A stretch of 64,000 bases of DNA from Candidatus Bipolaricaulota bacterium (lineage in GTDB: Bacteria > Bipolaricaulota > Bipolaricaulia > Bipolaricaulales > Bipolaricaulaceae), in the NCBI GenBank assembly GCA_014360985.1, contig JACIWK010000004.1:50073-114072 (forward strand), written 5' to 3'. The notes beneath the pieces are model-generated. The model was not told where the DNA came from. It saw only the letters and a program-made list of their open reading frames with translations, and did no database searches. Position 1 is the first letter of the stretch. The number at the start of each line of letters is the position of its first letter. This document shows positions 34,830-42,712 of the stretch, piece by piece. The position numbers and the translations under genes were made by a program.

Positions 34830-34864
34830 CGAAAAGGCGGGCCCGCCCACGTGGACGGGCCCGC
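34830..34864 (-). terminator. Rho-independent terminator after the RND/LolA-like unit
   Basis: Minus-strand stem GCGGGCCCG/CGGGCCCGC (34864-34856 with 34845-34837), 10-base loop, followed by CTTTTCGTTCTT. It lies 12 bases after the LolA-like stop and separates that unit from the DUF401 gene. Confidence 0.75.
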
Positions 34865-34875
34865 GCGGACTGCTT

Positions 34876-35676
34876 CTACAGCTCGAGCTTCCCGAGGTTC
34901 TCAGGCTCGAAGTACCCGTCGGGGATCTCCGCTTCCGACCGGACCTCGATCTCCACCGTCGCGCGGCTCCCCTGGAGTGGGCTCTCCACGACGAGCTGCG
35001 CCGGCCGGAGGCCGATCTCATCCTCGACGAGTTCGGGAACGGTGAGGACTCGATCCTGCTTCCCGGCGCGATCGTAGAACTCCGCCCGGAGGACGATGAA
35101 CTCCTCCTGGTGGACCCAGAGTACGATCCGGGACCATTCAGCCGTGGGTTCCGTCGGCGTGAGATCGAGCCGCCACGCGATGTGGCCGGCCACCGTCTCC
35201 TCTCCCGCCACGGTCGCGTCGTACCCCTCGCGGTAGCTGAATCCCGATGCCACGTCGTCGTAGGAAATCCCGCTTCCAGCGATGAACTCCCCCTTCCGTT
35301 CCGACTCGCTCACCAACTCCTTCAGGACCTCCAGGTCAGGCAGCCAAAGCCACATCCGTTCCGGGCCCTCCTTCGGGATGTGGGCGAGGTACATCGTCCC
35401 CGCCACGAGCTCCGGGGCGGCGTAGAGGAGCAACGTCTTCGTCGTTCCGTCCGGGTACTCCTTCGCCCACACGCGGAACGCGTAGCGAGATGGAGGTTGG
35501 TTCTTCTCCTCGATCCCCACGGCGAGCGCGACATACAGGCTCCCCCGACCCGTTCCGAAGAAGCTCTGCTCCTCAACTCGGGCCAGGATCTCATCCGCAG
35601 TGAACGCCCGAGCGATCCCGCTCCACGTCACCCCAACGATCGCGGCCATCGTCGCTGCGACGACCACACGCCTCAT
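34876..35676 (-). CDS. LolA-like outer-membrane lipoprotein-sorting family protein (RND-linked)
   Basis: 266 residues; ATG 35676 behind AAAGGAGGTG. Signal peptide (MRRVVVAATMAAIVGVTW to IARAF). The body matches the LolA-like group that accompanies RND exporters: KTLLLYAAPELVAGTMYLAHIP, ERMWLWLPDLEVLKELVSES, GSGISYDDVASG and FEPENLGKLEL. Its start overlaps the RND stop (ATGA), so the two are translationally coupled. It probably carries a hydrophobic substrate across the periplasm for the exporter. Confidence 0.85.
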   Translation of the reverse strand: MRRVVVAATMAAIVGVTWSGIARAFTADEILARVEEQSFFGTGRGSLYVALAVGIEEKNQPPSRYAFRVWAKEYPDGTTKTLLLYAAPELVAGTMYLAHIPKEGPERMWLWLPDLEVLKELVSESERKGEFIAGSGISYDDVASGFSYREGYDATVAGEETVAGHIAWRLDLTPTEPTAEWSRIVLWVHQEEFIVLRAEFYDRAGKQDRVLTVPELVEDEIGLRPAQLVVESPLQGSRATVEIEVRSEAEIPDGYFEPENLGKLEL

Positions 35677-38045
35677 GGTGCACCTCCTTTGTTTTGCACA
35701 GCAGCACGTGATTCTTCCTCCCCGGCGGGGAGCGCGGACCGGTTCCCGAACCGGGGCCGGAGCCAGGCGGGGCGGATCCACGCCAGGACGGCGGGAAGGA
35801 CGAACATTGCCCCGATCAGACTCGTGATCATGGTCAGGGCGATAAGCCACCCGAATGTCTGCAACGCCCCGAAGCTGGACAGGAGCATCACCAGGAATCC
35901 GCAGGTCAAGGTGGCGGCGTTAATGAGGATCCCCCGCCCCGAGGTGCGCACCGTCTCCGCCAGCGCCTCGCGATGGCCGTGGCCAACGCCCCTTTCCCGA
36001 CGGTAGCGGGACAGGAAGTGAACCGCGTAGTCCACCCCGATCCCCACCGTCAGGCTGGCGATCATCACCGTGGCCATGTCGAGGTAGGCTCCGGCGTAAC
36101 CCATGACCCCGAAGTTGCCGGCCACCGTCACCACCAGTGGGATCAGCACCAAGATCCCAGCCCCGAGCGAAGCCATCAGGACGGTCACGATTAGCCCCAC
36201 CCCCCCCAGGCTCGCCCCCAGGCTCACAATCTGCGACTGGATGAGCTTCCGCGATAGCTCGATGTACAGCACAGGCGACCCCGTCACGTAGGTGGAGACG
36301 ATCTGGGTGGGTCTCTCGGTGACGATGAACTCCTCCAGATCGCGTGTCAACGTGGCGTACCCGGCGAGACCGATCGACTTAACGCGCGCGGTGATCCGAC
36401 CCTGGGAGAACCGCTGCGCGGCCATCCCCCGCGTCACCTCCCCCCCTCCGCTCTCGTAGAGGAGGAGCACCTGCGCCACCGCCCTCGATGTGGCGGGGAT
36501 CGTGTAGTACGCCGGATCGTCCCCGCGGAGGGTGAAGTAGGTCTCCTTCACCAGATCAGCGAGAGAGGACGTGGATCCTACCTCTGGTCGGCTCTCCAGG
36601 AACCCCTGGAGCCGCTCGAAGAACCGCAGCACCTCAGGATCTTTGAGTCCGTCCATGCGTCCCGTGTCCACGACCACGGACAGCTCCTGGCTCCCCCCGA
36701 ACCGCTCCTCGACGAAGGTCATCCCCTGGACAACTGGGGAGTCGCTGCGGAAGTACTTCGTCACGTCCGACTCGACCCTGAGGAGCGGGACCCCGCTCAG
36801 GAAAACCGCTAACACGGCCACAGCGATGGCGACCGTGAGGACGGGCCGCGCGGCCACGAACCCCGTGGCGCGGCGGACGGCCCGTTCGAACGCGAGGTGG
36901 GATCTTCTCTCCCGCGGCTGAGGCACCGGGAGAAGGGCAAGCAACGCCGGGATGAGGGTCATCGCCAACACAAACGCGGTAAGGGTCCCGAATGCGGCGA
37001 ACGCCCCGAACTCCCGAGTCGGGACGAGGAACGCCGAGAGCAGGGTCAGGAACCCTGCTGCAGTGGTGAGGGCCGCGCCGGCAATGGGGAGCAGCATCTC
37101 ATCCACAATGCGGCGGGCGAGGTCCTTTCGATCGCCTCCGTGGCGGGCCAGTTCAGCGTGGTCGTTCACGACATGGATCCCATAGGCGGAGCCCACGGCC
37201 ACGAGGAGCACGGGGAGGAACGTGGAGATCATGGTCAGCTTCGCCCCCACCGCGGCGACGAACCCCATCGTCCACACCAGGGCCACAAGCACCACTGCCA
37301 TCGGGAGGAGGACCCCACGCAGGGTACGGAAGCTGAGGAACAGAACCCCCACCACGACTGCCGCTACCACCGGGAGGAGGAACGCCAGGTCCCTGCGCAT
37401 GTAGCGGTTCACGTACACGAGGAACGCGGCATCGCCTGAGATGTAGAACCGCTCCGGACCGCTCTCCTGAGCCGCGATCGCCTCGAGGCGCGCCAAGACC
37501 CGTCCCATCGCCTCCTCGTCGTCCTCAAACTCAGGGTGAGCCTTCAGAACGAGAACGGCCGCTGAACCGTCGGCGAGGAACAGCGTGTCGCGCACCATGC
37601 GTTCGCTGAGGATTGCCTCCCGGAAGTGGGCCACGTCCTCCTCGTCGCGAGGCGGTCCGGGAAGGATTGGGCGAACGGTGATCGCGGTCGCCGATCCCTG
37701 GACGATGTCCACCGTCGCTGGGGAAATGACCTCCTCGACCAGCCCCTCGTCCACGAACGCCTGAAGCTCGTCCGTGATCCGGTACAGCTTGGTGAGGGAG
37801 GGGAGATCAAAGAGCGTCCCTCCCTCTTCGGCGACGATGGCGAACATGAACAGGGATTGGCTCCCGAACAGGTCGCGGGTCCGCTCGTACTGGGCGACGA
37901 TGGGATCGCCGGTGGGAAGCATCTTCGAGTAGTCGGCCTGGAACTCCAAGCGCGGGAGGAACAGGGCGAACACCACCGTGATGAACAGGATCCCGCTCAG
38001 GGTCCAGAACGGGTGGTCCACAAGCCAACCGAGGAGGCGCCTCAC
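35673..38045 (-). CDS. RND superfamily exporter (MMPL/HAE3 type)
   Basis: 790 residues. Two repeats, each with a lone N-terminal span, a large periplasmic loop and about five clustered spans (first set around residues 220-395, second around 600-770). Conserved pieces: FQADYSKMLPTGDP after the first span, GSAYGIHVVNDHAE in TM4 of repeat 1 and TVGIGVDYAVHFLSRYRRERG in repeat 2, where the Asp probably relays protons. This is the HAE3/MMPL layout for lipid-like substrates. It lies between a small secreted protein and the LolA-like gene, with overlapping start/stop codons at both ends. Confidence 0.88.
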   Translation of the reverse strand: MRRLLGWLVDHPFWTLSGILFITVVFALFLPRLEFQADYSKMLPTGDPIVAQYERTRDLFGSQSLFMFAIVAEEGGTLFDLPSLTKLYRITDELQAFVDEGLVEEVISPATVDIVQGSATAITVRPILPGPPRDEEDVAHFREAILSERMVRDTLFLADGSAAVLVLKAHPEFEDDEEAMGRVLARLEAIAAQESGPERFYISGDAAFLVYVNRYMRRDLAFLLPVVAAVVVGVLFLSFRTLRGVLLPMAVVLVALVWTMGFVAAVGAKLTMISTFLPVLLVAVGSAYGIHVVNDHAELARHGGDRKDLARRIVDEMLLPIAGAALTTAAGFLTLLSAFLVPTREFGAFAAFGTLTAFVLAMTLIPALLALLPVPQPRERRSHLAFERAVRRATGFVAARPVLTVAIAVAVLAVFLSGVPLLRVESDVTKYFRSDSPVVQGMTFVEERFGGSQELSVVVDTGRMDGLKDPEVLRFFERLQGFLESRPEVGSTSSLADLVKETYFTLRGDDPAYYTIPATSRAVAQVLLLYESGGGEVTRGMAAQRFSQGRITARVKSIGLAGYATLTRDLEEFIVTERPTQIVSTYVTGSPVLYIELSRKLIQSQIVSLGASLGGVGLIVTVLMASLGAGILVLIPLVVTVAGNFGVMGYAGAYLDMATVMIASLTVGIGVDYAVHFLSRYRRERGVGHGHREALAETVRTSGRGILINAATLTCGFLVMLLSSFGALQTFGWLIALTMITSLIGAMFVLPAVLAWIRPAWLRPRFGNRSALPAGEEESRAAVQNKGGAP

Positions 38046-38491
38046 CCCGCGCTCACCCCCACGAGGAGCCCCAACCGCTGGAGATGGAGCGAAAGAAGGA
38101 ACACGTACAGGTCATCCGCCGAGCCGCGGACCTGCCGCGCCGCCCCGAACGCTTGGCTCACCGCGTCCACGAGCCCCGTGTACACCGCGGGCAGTGGATC
38201 GGGGAGGTGCTGCACCGGTCCTGGCGAGAGGAGCCACACGTAGGGACCTTGTACCGGGAAGAGGAGAACGAACAGGAACGGCTCGTCCGTCCACGGCTCG
38301 GTGGGGAGGGCGAGCATCGCCTTCACGGTGAACACGCCGCTCGCCCGCAATCCGCGGGCGAGGGCCTGGATCCGGAGCGACTCCTCGATCGTCGTCGTCT
38401 CGTCCACGATGAGCACCCGAACCTGCTGGCCAACCGCGAACAGGCCTGCGAGCGCAAGGGTCACCATCACACACGCCATTCTCCGTCTCAT
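38042..38491 (-). CDS. Small exported protein of unknown function, RND operon
   Basis: 149 residues. Basic start and hydrophobic stretch (MRRRMACVMVTLALAGLFAVG) form a signal peptide. The rest is a mixed alpha/beta domain (RVLIVDETTTIEESLRIQAL, FLFVLLFPVQGPYVWLL) I do not recognise. Its start overlaps the TetR stop and its stop overlaps the RND start, so it belongs firmly to the TetR-RND-LolA-like operon and probably acts in the periplasm with them. Confidence 0.65.
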   Translation of the reverse strand: MRRRMACVMVTLALAGLFAVGQQVRVLIVDETTTIEESLRIQALARGLRASGVFTVKAMLALPTEPWTDEPFLFVLLFPVQGPYVWLLSPGPVQHLPDPLPAVYTGLVDAVSQAFGAARQVRGSADDLYVFLLSLHLQRLGLLVGVSAG

Positions 38492-39114
38492 CCACGTCCC
38501 TCCTCATCCGGTCGCAGAGCTCGCCACGCGATCTCGGCGAGTTCCCGCGGGCCCTCCTCCCGCATCTCGCGCGCCACCGCATCGGCGGCCACTGCCCGCG
38601 CCGTCACCGACTCCACGAGGCCGAGCAGGGCGTACGCGGTCAGGAGGGGATGCGTGCGGCGGATCTCCCCGCGGGCCATCGCCTTGGCGAGGAGCCCGGC
38701 GATGTGCTGCGCGTACTCTTCGCGCAGGGCGAGGATCTGGGGGCGCAGGGTCGGTACCTCCCCCTGCCAGGCCCGGCCGACGAGGCGCCCTCCCTCTTCT
38801 CCCGCGGCGAGGGACGCGAAGTGGAGCTCGACAACCCGCCGCACCACCTCCGGGGCCGACGTCCCCTCCTGCCACAGCGCCTGCGCTTCCGCGAGCCGCT
38901 GGTCGTACTCCTGCCGGAGAACCGCTATGAACACGTCCTCCTTGGACGGAAAGTAGTGGTAGAGGGCCCCGATCGAGACCCCGGCCTCCTCGGCAATGAG
39001 GCGCATCCCCGCGCCGTGGAACCCGTGCCGAGCGAACAGCCGCGCCGCGGCGTCACAGATCCGGCGGGCGAGCCCGGGCCCTGCTCCTTCTTCCGAACGA
39101 ACGTTCGTTCGCAC
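38488..39114 (-). CDS. TetR/AcrR family regulator of the RND operon
   Basis: 208 residues from GTG 39114. I prefer this to ATG 39123 because a TTGCGA-16-TAGAAT promoter places the start of transcription on the GTG, and the ATG overlaps the -10 box. N-terminal helix-turn-helix is complete (DAAARLFARHGFHGAGM, IAEEAGVSIGALYHYFPSKED). The C-terminal ligand domain is variable, as expected. First gene of the coupled TetR, exported protein, RND, LolA-like operon. An 18-bp palindrome inside its first codons is the likely operator. Confidence 0.88.
   Translation of the reverse strand: MRTNVRSEEGAGPGLARRICDAAARLFARHGFHGAGMRLIAEEAGVSIGALYHYFPSKEDVFIAVLRQEYDQRLAEAQALWQEGTSAPEVVRRVVELHFASLAAGEEGGRLVGRAWQGEVPTLRPQILALREEYAQHIAGLLAKAMARGEIRRTHPLLTAYALLGLVESVTARAVAADAVAREMREEGPRELAEIAWRALRPDEEGRG
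39094..39111. promoter_or_regulatory. TetR operator palindrome
   Basis: CGAACGAACGTTCGTTCG is a perfect 18-bp inverted repeat beginning 3 bases after the predicted transcription start and lying within codons 2-7 of the TetR gene. GAACG/CGTTC half-sites are typical for the TetR family. Binding here would block the gene's own promoter and the whole RND operon. Confidence 0.75.
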
Positions 39115-39121
39115 AGCCGCC

Positions 39122-39149
39122 ATTCTACCCACACCGCTTCGGATCGCAA
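39122..39149 (-). promoter_or_regulatory. Promoter of the TetR-RND operon (leaderless)
   Basis: Minus-strand TTGCGA (39149-39144) and TAGAAT (39127-39122), 16-base spacer. Seven bases separate the -10 box from GTG 39114, so the transcript should begin at or next to the start codon. Confidence 0.6.
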
Positions 39150-39151
39150 GT

Positions 39152-39523
39152 TCAGGGCTGACCGCACGCCGTGCAGCGCCAGACGATCTCCCCGGTGAGG
39201 AGGTTCCACCGCACGGGGAGGAGCACGCCCTCCCCGCAGTGTGGGCACGGCGCGCCGCCGAGTGTGGCCCGCACATCGAGCGTGTCCCCCGGGAGCGCCA
39301 CCGCTACCGGCTGCGGCACCCGGATCTCCATCGCGTCCATGGTCACCGCGATCGGCTCCTGGACGGTGATGTTCCCCCCGATGGTCAGCGGCCCGGAGAT
39401 GTGGATCGGCTCCGCCAACTGCACGCTGACCCCCCGCGTGGCGAGCACGATGCCGAGCACAAGAAGCGACGTCAGTAGCCCTACGACAACCACGAACCCT
39501 ATACCGAGCAGCCAGCGGTTCAC
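39152..39523 (-). CDS. Membrane-anchored protein with C-terminal zinc ribbon
   Basis: 123 residues. GTG 39523 lies 8 bases after GGAGG; the longer open frame starts inside that site. One N-terminal membrane span (WLLGIGFVVVVGLLTSLLVLGIVLAT) is followed by a beta-rich, Pro/Val-rich segment of repeated hydrophobic pairs (EPIHISGPLTIGGNITVQEP). A zinc ribbon with CPHC and CTAC pairs ends the protein. The short strands could form a small beta-helix. I do not recognise a family. Confidence 0.6.
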   Translation of the reverse strand: MNRWLLGIGFVVVVGLLTSLLVLGIVLATRGVSVQLAEPIHISGPLTIGGNITVQEPIAVTMDAMEIRVPQPVAVALPGDTLDVRATLGGAPCPHCGEGVLLPVRWNLLTGEIVWRCTACGQP

Positions 39524-39572
39524 GGGTACCACCTCCGGGGAGAGAGTACCTCCGCTGGGGGGAGAAGGGGGG

Positions 39573-39647
39573 CGCGCCCGGGAGGACTTGAACCCCCAAC
39601 CCTCGGCTCCGAAGGCCGATGCTCTGGTCCAGTTGAGCTACGGGCGC
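39573..39647 (-). tRNA. tRNA-Arg (anticodon TCG)
   Basis: Acceptor GCGCCCG/CGGGCGC, anticodon stem TCGGC/GCCGA, loop CTTCGGA (TCG), T-loop TTCAAGT. Discriminator G; CCA not encoded. Last member of a four-tRNA minus-strand cluster. Confidence 0.93.
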
Positions 39648-39649
39648 GA

Positions 39650-39721
39650 CAACAGCGGTTGGCCGGTTGAAGGTTTCTGGTTGCCGGTTCGCGGACCGAC
39701 AACTGGCGAACCGATCCACCG
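39650..39721 (-). repeat. CGGTT-rich palindromic repeat, copy 2
   Basis: Fills the gap between tRNA-Arg(TCG) and tRNA-His. GTTGCCGGT pairs with ACCGACAAC (one mismatch) and CGGTTCG with CGAACCG. Starts GCGGTTGGCCGGTT and ends CTGGCGAACCG...CCACCGC. Confidence 0.6.
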
Positions 39722-39730
39722 CCTTTCTGG

Positions 39731-39804
39731 GAGGAGCGACGGGACTTGAACCCGCGACCGCCACGGCCACAGCGTGGTGCTCTGCCAACTGAGCTACGCT
39801 CCCC
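39731..39804 (-). tRNA. tRNA-His (anticodon GTG)
   Basis: Acceptor GGGAGCG/CGCTCCT plus the extra 5' G (39804) opposite discriminator C (39731), the hallmark of tRNA-His. Anticodon stem CCACG/CGTGG with loop CTGTGGC (GTG). T-loop TTCAAGT. Confidence 0.94.
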
Positions 39805-39807
39805 ATC

Positions 39808-39892
39808 ACGGCGGGTTTTCGGTTGTCGATGGGGCGGTTTCAGGTCCGGGAACCGCATGAACCGCCCAACCGACGCACGGGCAACCGCCGTT
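39808..39892 (-). repeat. CGGTT-rich palindromic repeat, copy 3
   Basis: Fills the gap between tRNA-His and tRNA-Arg(TCT). GGGCGGTT and AACCGCCC form a perfect 8-bp inverted repeat around TCAGGTCCGG. The end reads GGGCAACCGCCGTTGT, like copy 4. Confidence 0.55.
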
Positions 39893-39893
39893 G

Positions 39894-39971
39894 TGGCGCG
39901 CCCGGGAGGAATCGAACCCCCGGCCTGCGGCTTAGAAGGCCGCTGCTCTGGTCCAACTGAGCTACGGGCGC
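39894..39971 (-). tRNA. tRNA-Arg (anticodon TCT)
   Basis: Acceptor GCGCCCG/CGGGCGC, anticodon stem GCGGC/GCCGC, loop CTTCTAA (TCT), T-loop TTCGATT, discriminator G and encoded CCA at 39894-39896. Confidence 0.94.
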
Positions 39972-40046
39972 GGCAACCTCGGTTGACCGGTTCAAGGTTC
40001 AGCGGTTTCAGGTGCTGAACCGCCTACACCGGCGAACCGCCGTTGT
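39972..40046 (-). repeat. CGGTT-rich palindromic repeat, copy 4
   Basis: Fills the gap between tRNA-Arg(TCT) and tRNA-Gly. GGTTCAGC and GCTGAACC form a perfect 8-bp stem. It contains GGTTGACCGGTTCAAGG and ends CCGGCGAACCGCCGTTGT. Confidence 0.6.
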
Positions 40047-40047
40047 A

Positions 40048-40118
40048 AGCGGGTAGCGGGAATCGAACCCGCGTTTCTGGCTTGGAAGGCCAGGGCTCTA
40101 CCATTGAGCTATACCCGC
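40048..40118 (-). tRNA. tRNA-Gly (anticodon TCC)
   Basis: Acceptor GCGGGTA/TACCCGC, anticodon stem CTGGC/GCCAG, loop CTTCCAA (TCC), T-loop TTCGATT. CCA not encoded. First gene of the four-tRNA cluster. Confidence 0.94.
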
Positions 40119-40129
40119 AGGGCAAGGGG

Positions 40130-40158
40130 ATTCTAGGGCCGCCGTCCGGCACCGTCAA
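40130..40158 (-). promoter_or_regulatory. Promoter of the Gly-Arg-His-Arg tRNA cluster
   Basis: Minus-strand TTGACG (40158-40153) and TAGAAT (40135-40130) with a 17-base spacer; transcription would begin about 5 bases before tRNA-Gly. Confidence 0.7.
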
Positions 40159-40181
40159 CGACACCGGCTCCCGCCCGTCGC

Positions 40182-40976
40182 CTATGCCACGAACAGGAGG
40201 AACCGCAGGACCTCGAGGAAGTCGGTCGCCTCGAACGCCACGGTCTGGGCACCGCGCAGCGACGCCCGTGGGTAGAACGACGCGCGGTACGCCGCGGGAC
40301 CGTCACGGAAGACGACCTCGACCGCGAACCGCTCCGGGAGGGCGATCACTCCTGGCCGGGTGCCCGTGAGCGCGGCCGCGACCCCGTCCCGGATCCCGGC
40401 CATGGCCCGTTCGGCGTCGACGCTTACGGTCGCTCCGCCCACGCCGCGCTTGACGGCGAACGTCGCGATCCCCGGGCAGAGCGCCTCCGCCTCGCGGCAC
40501 GTCTCCTCGTCGCCGGAAACGAACACGAGGGGCACGCCCACGTAGGCCGCGCTGTACGCGGCGAGCCGGAGCTCGGATGCGGGCTCCCCGTTCAGCTCCA
40601 GAGCGTGGAGCCGGGTGGACAGGCTGTGGGCGAGCGGGCTCCCAGGGGAGCCGGCGGGCGCGTGGTAGCCTACGAGGAGGAGGCCCGCGAACGAGGGGGC
40701 GAGCTCCTCGACCATCGCCAACGGGTTCCCGGTCCACCCCCGGAGGAGGCGCGCGCCGGGGGGGATGTCGCTTGGGGTCAGGTTGCGGCCCGTGTCGTGG
40801 GCATCCTTGACGAGGATCTCCTGCGCCCCTGCCGCGGCCGCACCCGCGCATGCCGCGCGGACCTCGGCTGCCAGCTGGCAGCGGGCCGCCTCGTAGCCCG
40901 GCTTACCGATATCGGTCTCGTCCCAATGCGTGACTCCCGTCACGCCCTCGATATCGGCGCTGATGTAGACCTTCAT
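40182..40976 (-). CDS. M55 family D-aminopeptidase
   Basis: 264 residues. Zinc-site motifs of DppA-type peptidases are present: ISADIEGVTGVTHWDE at the start, VKDAHDTGRN near residue 58, and LLVGYHAPAGSPGSPLAHS near 105-123. The family forms decameric rings and releases N-terminal D-amino acids from short peptides, as in cell-wall recycling. In many bacteria it is linked to dipeptide transporters; here it stands alone between tRNA genes. ATG 40976 has no strong ribosome site. Confidence 0.88.
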   Translation of the reverse strand: MKVYISADIEGVTGVTHWDETDIGKPGYEAARCQLAAEVRAACAGAAAAGAQEILVKDAHDTGRNLTPSDIPPGARLLRGWTGNPLAMVEELAPSFAGLLLVGYHAPAGSPGSPLAHSLSTRLHALELNGEPASELRLAAYSAAYVGVPLVFVSGDEETCREAEALCPGIATFAVKRGVGGATVSVDAERAMAGIRDGVAAALTGTRPGVIALPERFAVEVVFRDGPAAYRASFYPRASLRGAQTVAFEATDFLEVLRFLLFVA

Positions 40977-40998
40977 CCCGTTCCTCCGCGAAGAGAGA

Positions 40999-41016
40999 GG
41001 GGCCCCGACGGGCCCC
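40999..41016 (-). terminator. Possible terminator after tRNA-Pro
   Basis: GGGGCCC-CGAC-GGGCCCC hairpin 4 bases after the tRNA, followed on the minus strand by TCTCTCTTC. The T run is weak, so this is tentative. Confidence 0.45.
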
Positions 41017-41019
41017 CTG

Positions 41020-41097
41020 TGGTCGGAGAGGGCGGATTTGAACCGCCGACCTCATGGTCCCGAACCATGCGCGCTGACCAAGCTGCGCTACTCTCCG
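41020..41097 (-). tRNA. tRNA-Pro (anticodon CGG)
   Basis: Acceptor CGGAGAG/CTCTCCG, anticodon stem CATGG/CCATG, loop TTCGGGA (CGG), T-loop TTCAAAT, discriminator A, encoded CCA at 41020-41022. A TAGAAT box lies at 41111-41106 just upstream. Confidence 0.94.
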
Positions 41098-41122
41098 CCA
41101 CCCCCATTCTACCCCACGGCCC

Positions 41123-42607
41123 CTAGCGCAGGAAGACGAACTGGGTGCGGCCGCTGCGGACGATCGTCAGGAACACCTCTTCCCGGTCCCCGATCCCGGC
41201 GACGAGCTCGTTCCAATCGGCGATGGAGGACACGGGGTTGCGGTTGACCTCCACCACTACGTCCCCCGCTGTGAGCCCGGCCCAGTACGCCCGGGACCCG
41301 GGTGCGACCGCGATCACGATCACCCCCTCCGTCTGGGTGAGGCCGTACTGGTTGGCGAGCTCGGGGGTGATGGCGGCAACCGTGAGCCCGAACTTCTCCT
41401 CCCCACGTGGGGGCACGGCCGCGGACGAGGCGACCTCCTCCGGGCGTTCGCCGAGGACGGCCGGGATCGAGATCTCGCTCCCATCGCGGACGATCGTGAC
41501 GAGGACCTCTTCGCCCACTGCCCGGTACATGACCTCCAGCTGAAGGGCATTGGTGTCCCTGATTGGCCGACCGTCCACGGCGGTGATCACATCCCCCGCC
41601 TTCATCCCGGCCTCCGCCGCCGGCCCGCCCGGGACGACATCGGCCACGAGCACCCCGTGGCCGGCGGCGACCCCAAGCTGGGAGGCCATGCCGGGAAGGA
41701 TGTCCTGGATGTACACCCCGAGCCAGGCCCGGGTGACCTTCCCATGAACTGCGATCTGGGAGAGGGCCCGCACGATCTCGTTGATCGGGACGGCGAAGTT
41801 GATCCCCTCGACCGCCACCCCGCTCCCGGTGGAACGGGCGATGATCGTGTTCATCCCCACGACCTGGCCGTAGGCGTTCACGAGGGGCCCGCCGGAGTTG
41901 CCAGGGTTGATCGCGGCGTCGGTCTGGATCATCCGCCGGTAGTAGCCGCTTCCGTCCGGGCGCGGCACGTCCCGGCCGAGGGCGGACACGATTCCCAGGG
42001 TCACGGTGTGGGAAAACCCAAGCGGGTTCCCGATCGCGATCACCCAGTCCCCGATCTCGAGGAGGTCGGAATCCCCAACCGTGACCGAAGGCACATCGAG
42101 CGCGTCCTCAATTGCGACCACCGCGAGGTCGAGGAGGGCATCCGTGCCCAGAACCTTGGCGGGGAGATCCTTCCCTGTTTTGTCGGTGACGCGGATTGCG
42201 ATCGCTCCCTCCACGACGTGGGCATTGGTGAGCACGTACCGCACGCCGCCATGCTCGACGACGAACCCCGAGCCGATCGACGTGACCTCGCGCTCCCCCA
42301 AGGGTCCGAGGTCGAAGAACCGGCGGAGGAACGGGTCCTGAAGGAGCGTGTCCCACGGGCTGCCCGTCCGCTTCGCGGCCTCGACCTTGACGACGCTCGG
42401 GGCGACCCGGTTGATCGCCGCCTTGATCGCGGCCTGTCCTGACGCCGCGATCTCGTCCTGCACGGTTTGGGCGTTGGCAACCGCCCCGAGCGAACCCATG
42501 CCGGGACCGCCCACGGTCTTCCCCCCGGGACGGGTGGCGAGCGTGACCGCCACCCCCGTCGCCGTGACCAGTAGAGCAACGATGAGGGCTCTGGTGAGTT
42601 TGCCCAT
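41123..42607 (-). CDS. htrA: HtrA/DegP-type periplasmic serine protease with two PDZ domains
   Basis: 494 residues; ATG 42607 behind AGGAGGTGG. N-terminal signal/anchor segment (RALIVALLVTATGVAVTLAT). Protease domain has the triad: His in VLTNAHVVEG, Asp in ALLDLAVVAI, Ser in NPGNSGGPLV. Two PDZ domains follow (QLGVAAGHGVLVADVVPGGPA; TQTEGVIVIAVAPGSRAYWAG). It degrades or refolds damaged envelope proteins. Stands alone and is divergent from the PP-loop gene across 105 bases that include the palindrome CCAACCGGGGTTGG. Confidence 0.95.
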   Translation of the reverse strand: MGKLTRALIVALLVTATGVAVTLATRPGGKTVGGPGMGSLGAVANAQTVQDEIAASGQAAIKAAINRVAPSVVKVEAAKRTGSPWDTLLQDPFLRRFFDLGPLGEREVTSIGSGFVVEHGGVRYVLTNAHVVEGAIAIRVTDKTGKDLPAKVLGTDALLDLAVVAIEDALDVPSVTVGDSDLLEIGDWVIAIGNPLGFSHTVTLGIVSALGRDVPRPDGSGYYRRMIQTDAAINPGNSGGPLVNAYGQVVGMNTIIARSTGSGVAVEGINFAVPINEIVRALSQIAVHGKVTRAWLGVYIQDILPGMASQLGVAAGHGVLVADVVPGGPAAEAGMKAGDVITAVDGRPIRDTNALQLEVMYRAVGEEVLVTIVRDGSEISIPAVLGERPEEVASSAAVPPRGEEKFGLTVAAITPELANQYGLTQTEGVIVIAVAPGSRAYWAGLTAGDVVVEVNRNPVSSIADWNELVAGIGDREEVFLTIVRSGRTQFVFLR

Positions 42608-42712
42608 GAACGAACCACCTCCTGGGGTGACCCTATCCAACCGGGGTTGGAGAACCGGTGTACCGGCGGTGGAGATCCGGTGGAGAGGGCCCACCGCTCG
42701 TATGATACCGTG

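Noticed and set aside
39121..39123. ATG 39123 as the TetR start
   Set aside because: It overlaps the TAGAAT -10 box; GTG 39114 coincides with the expected transcription start.
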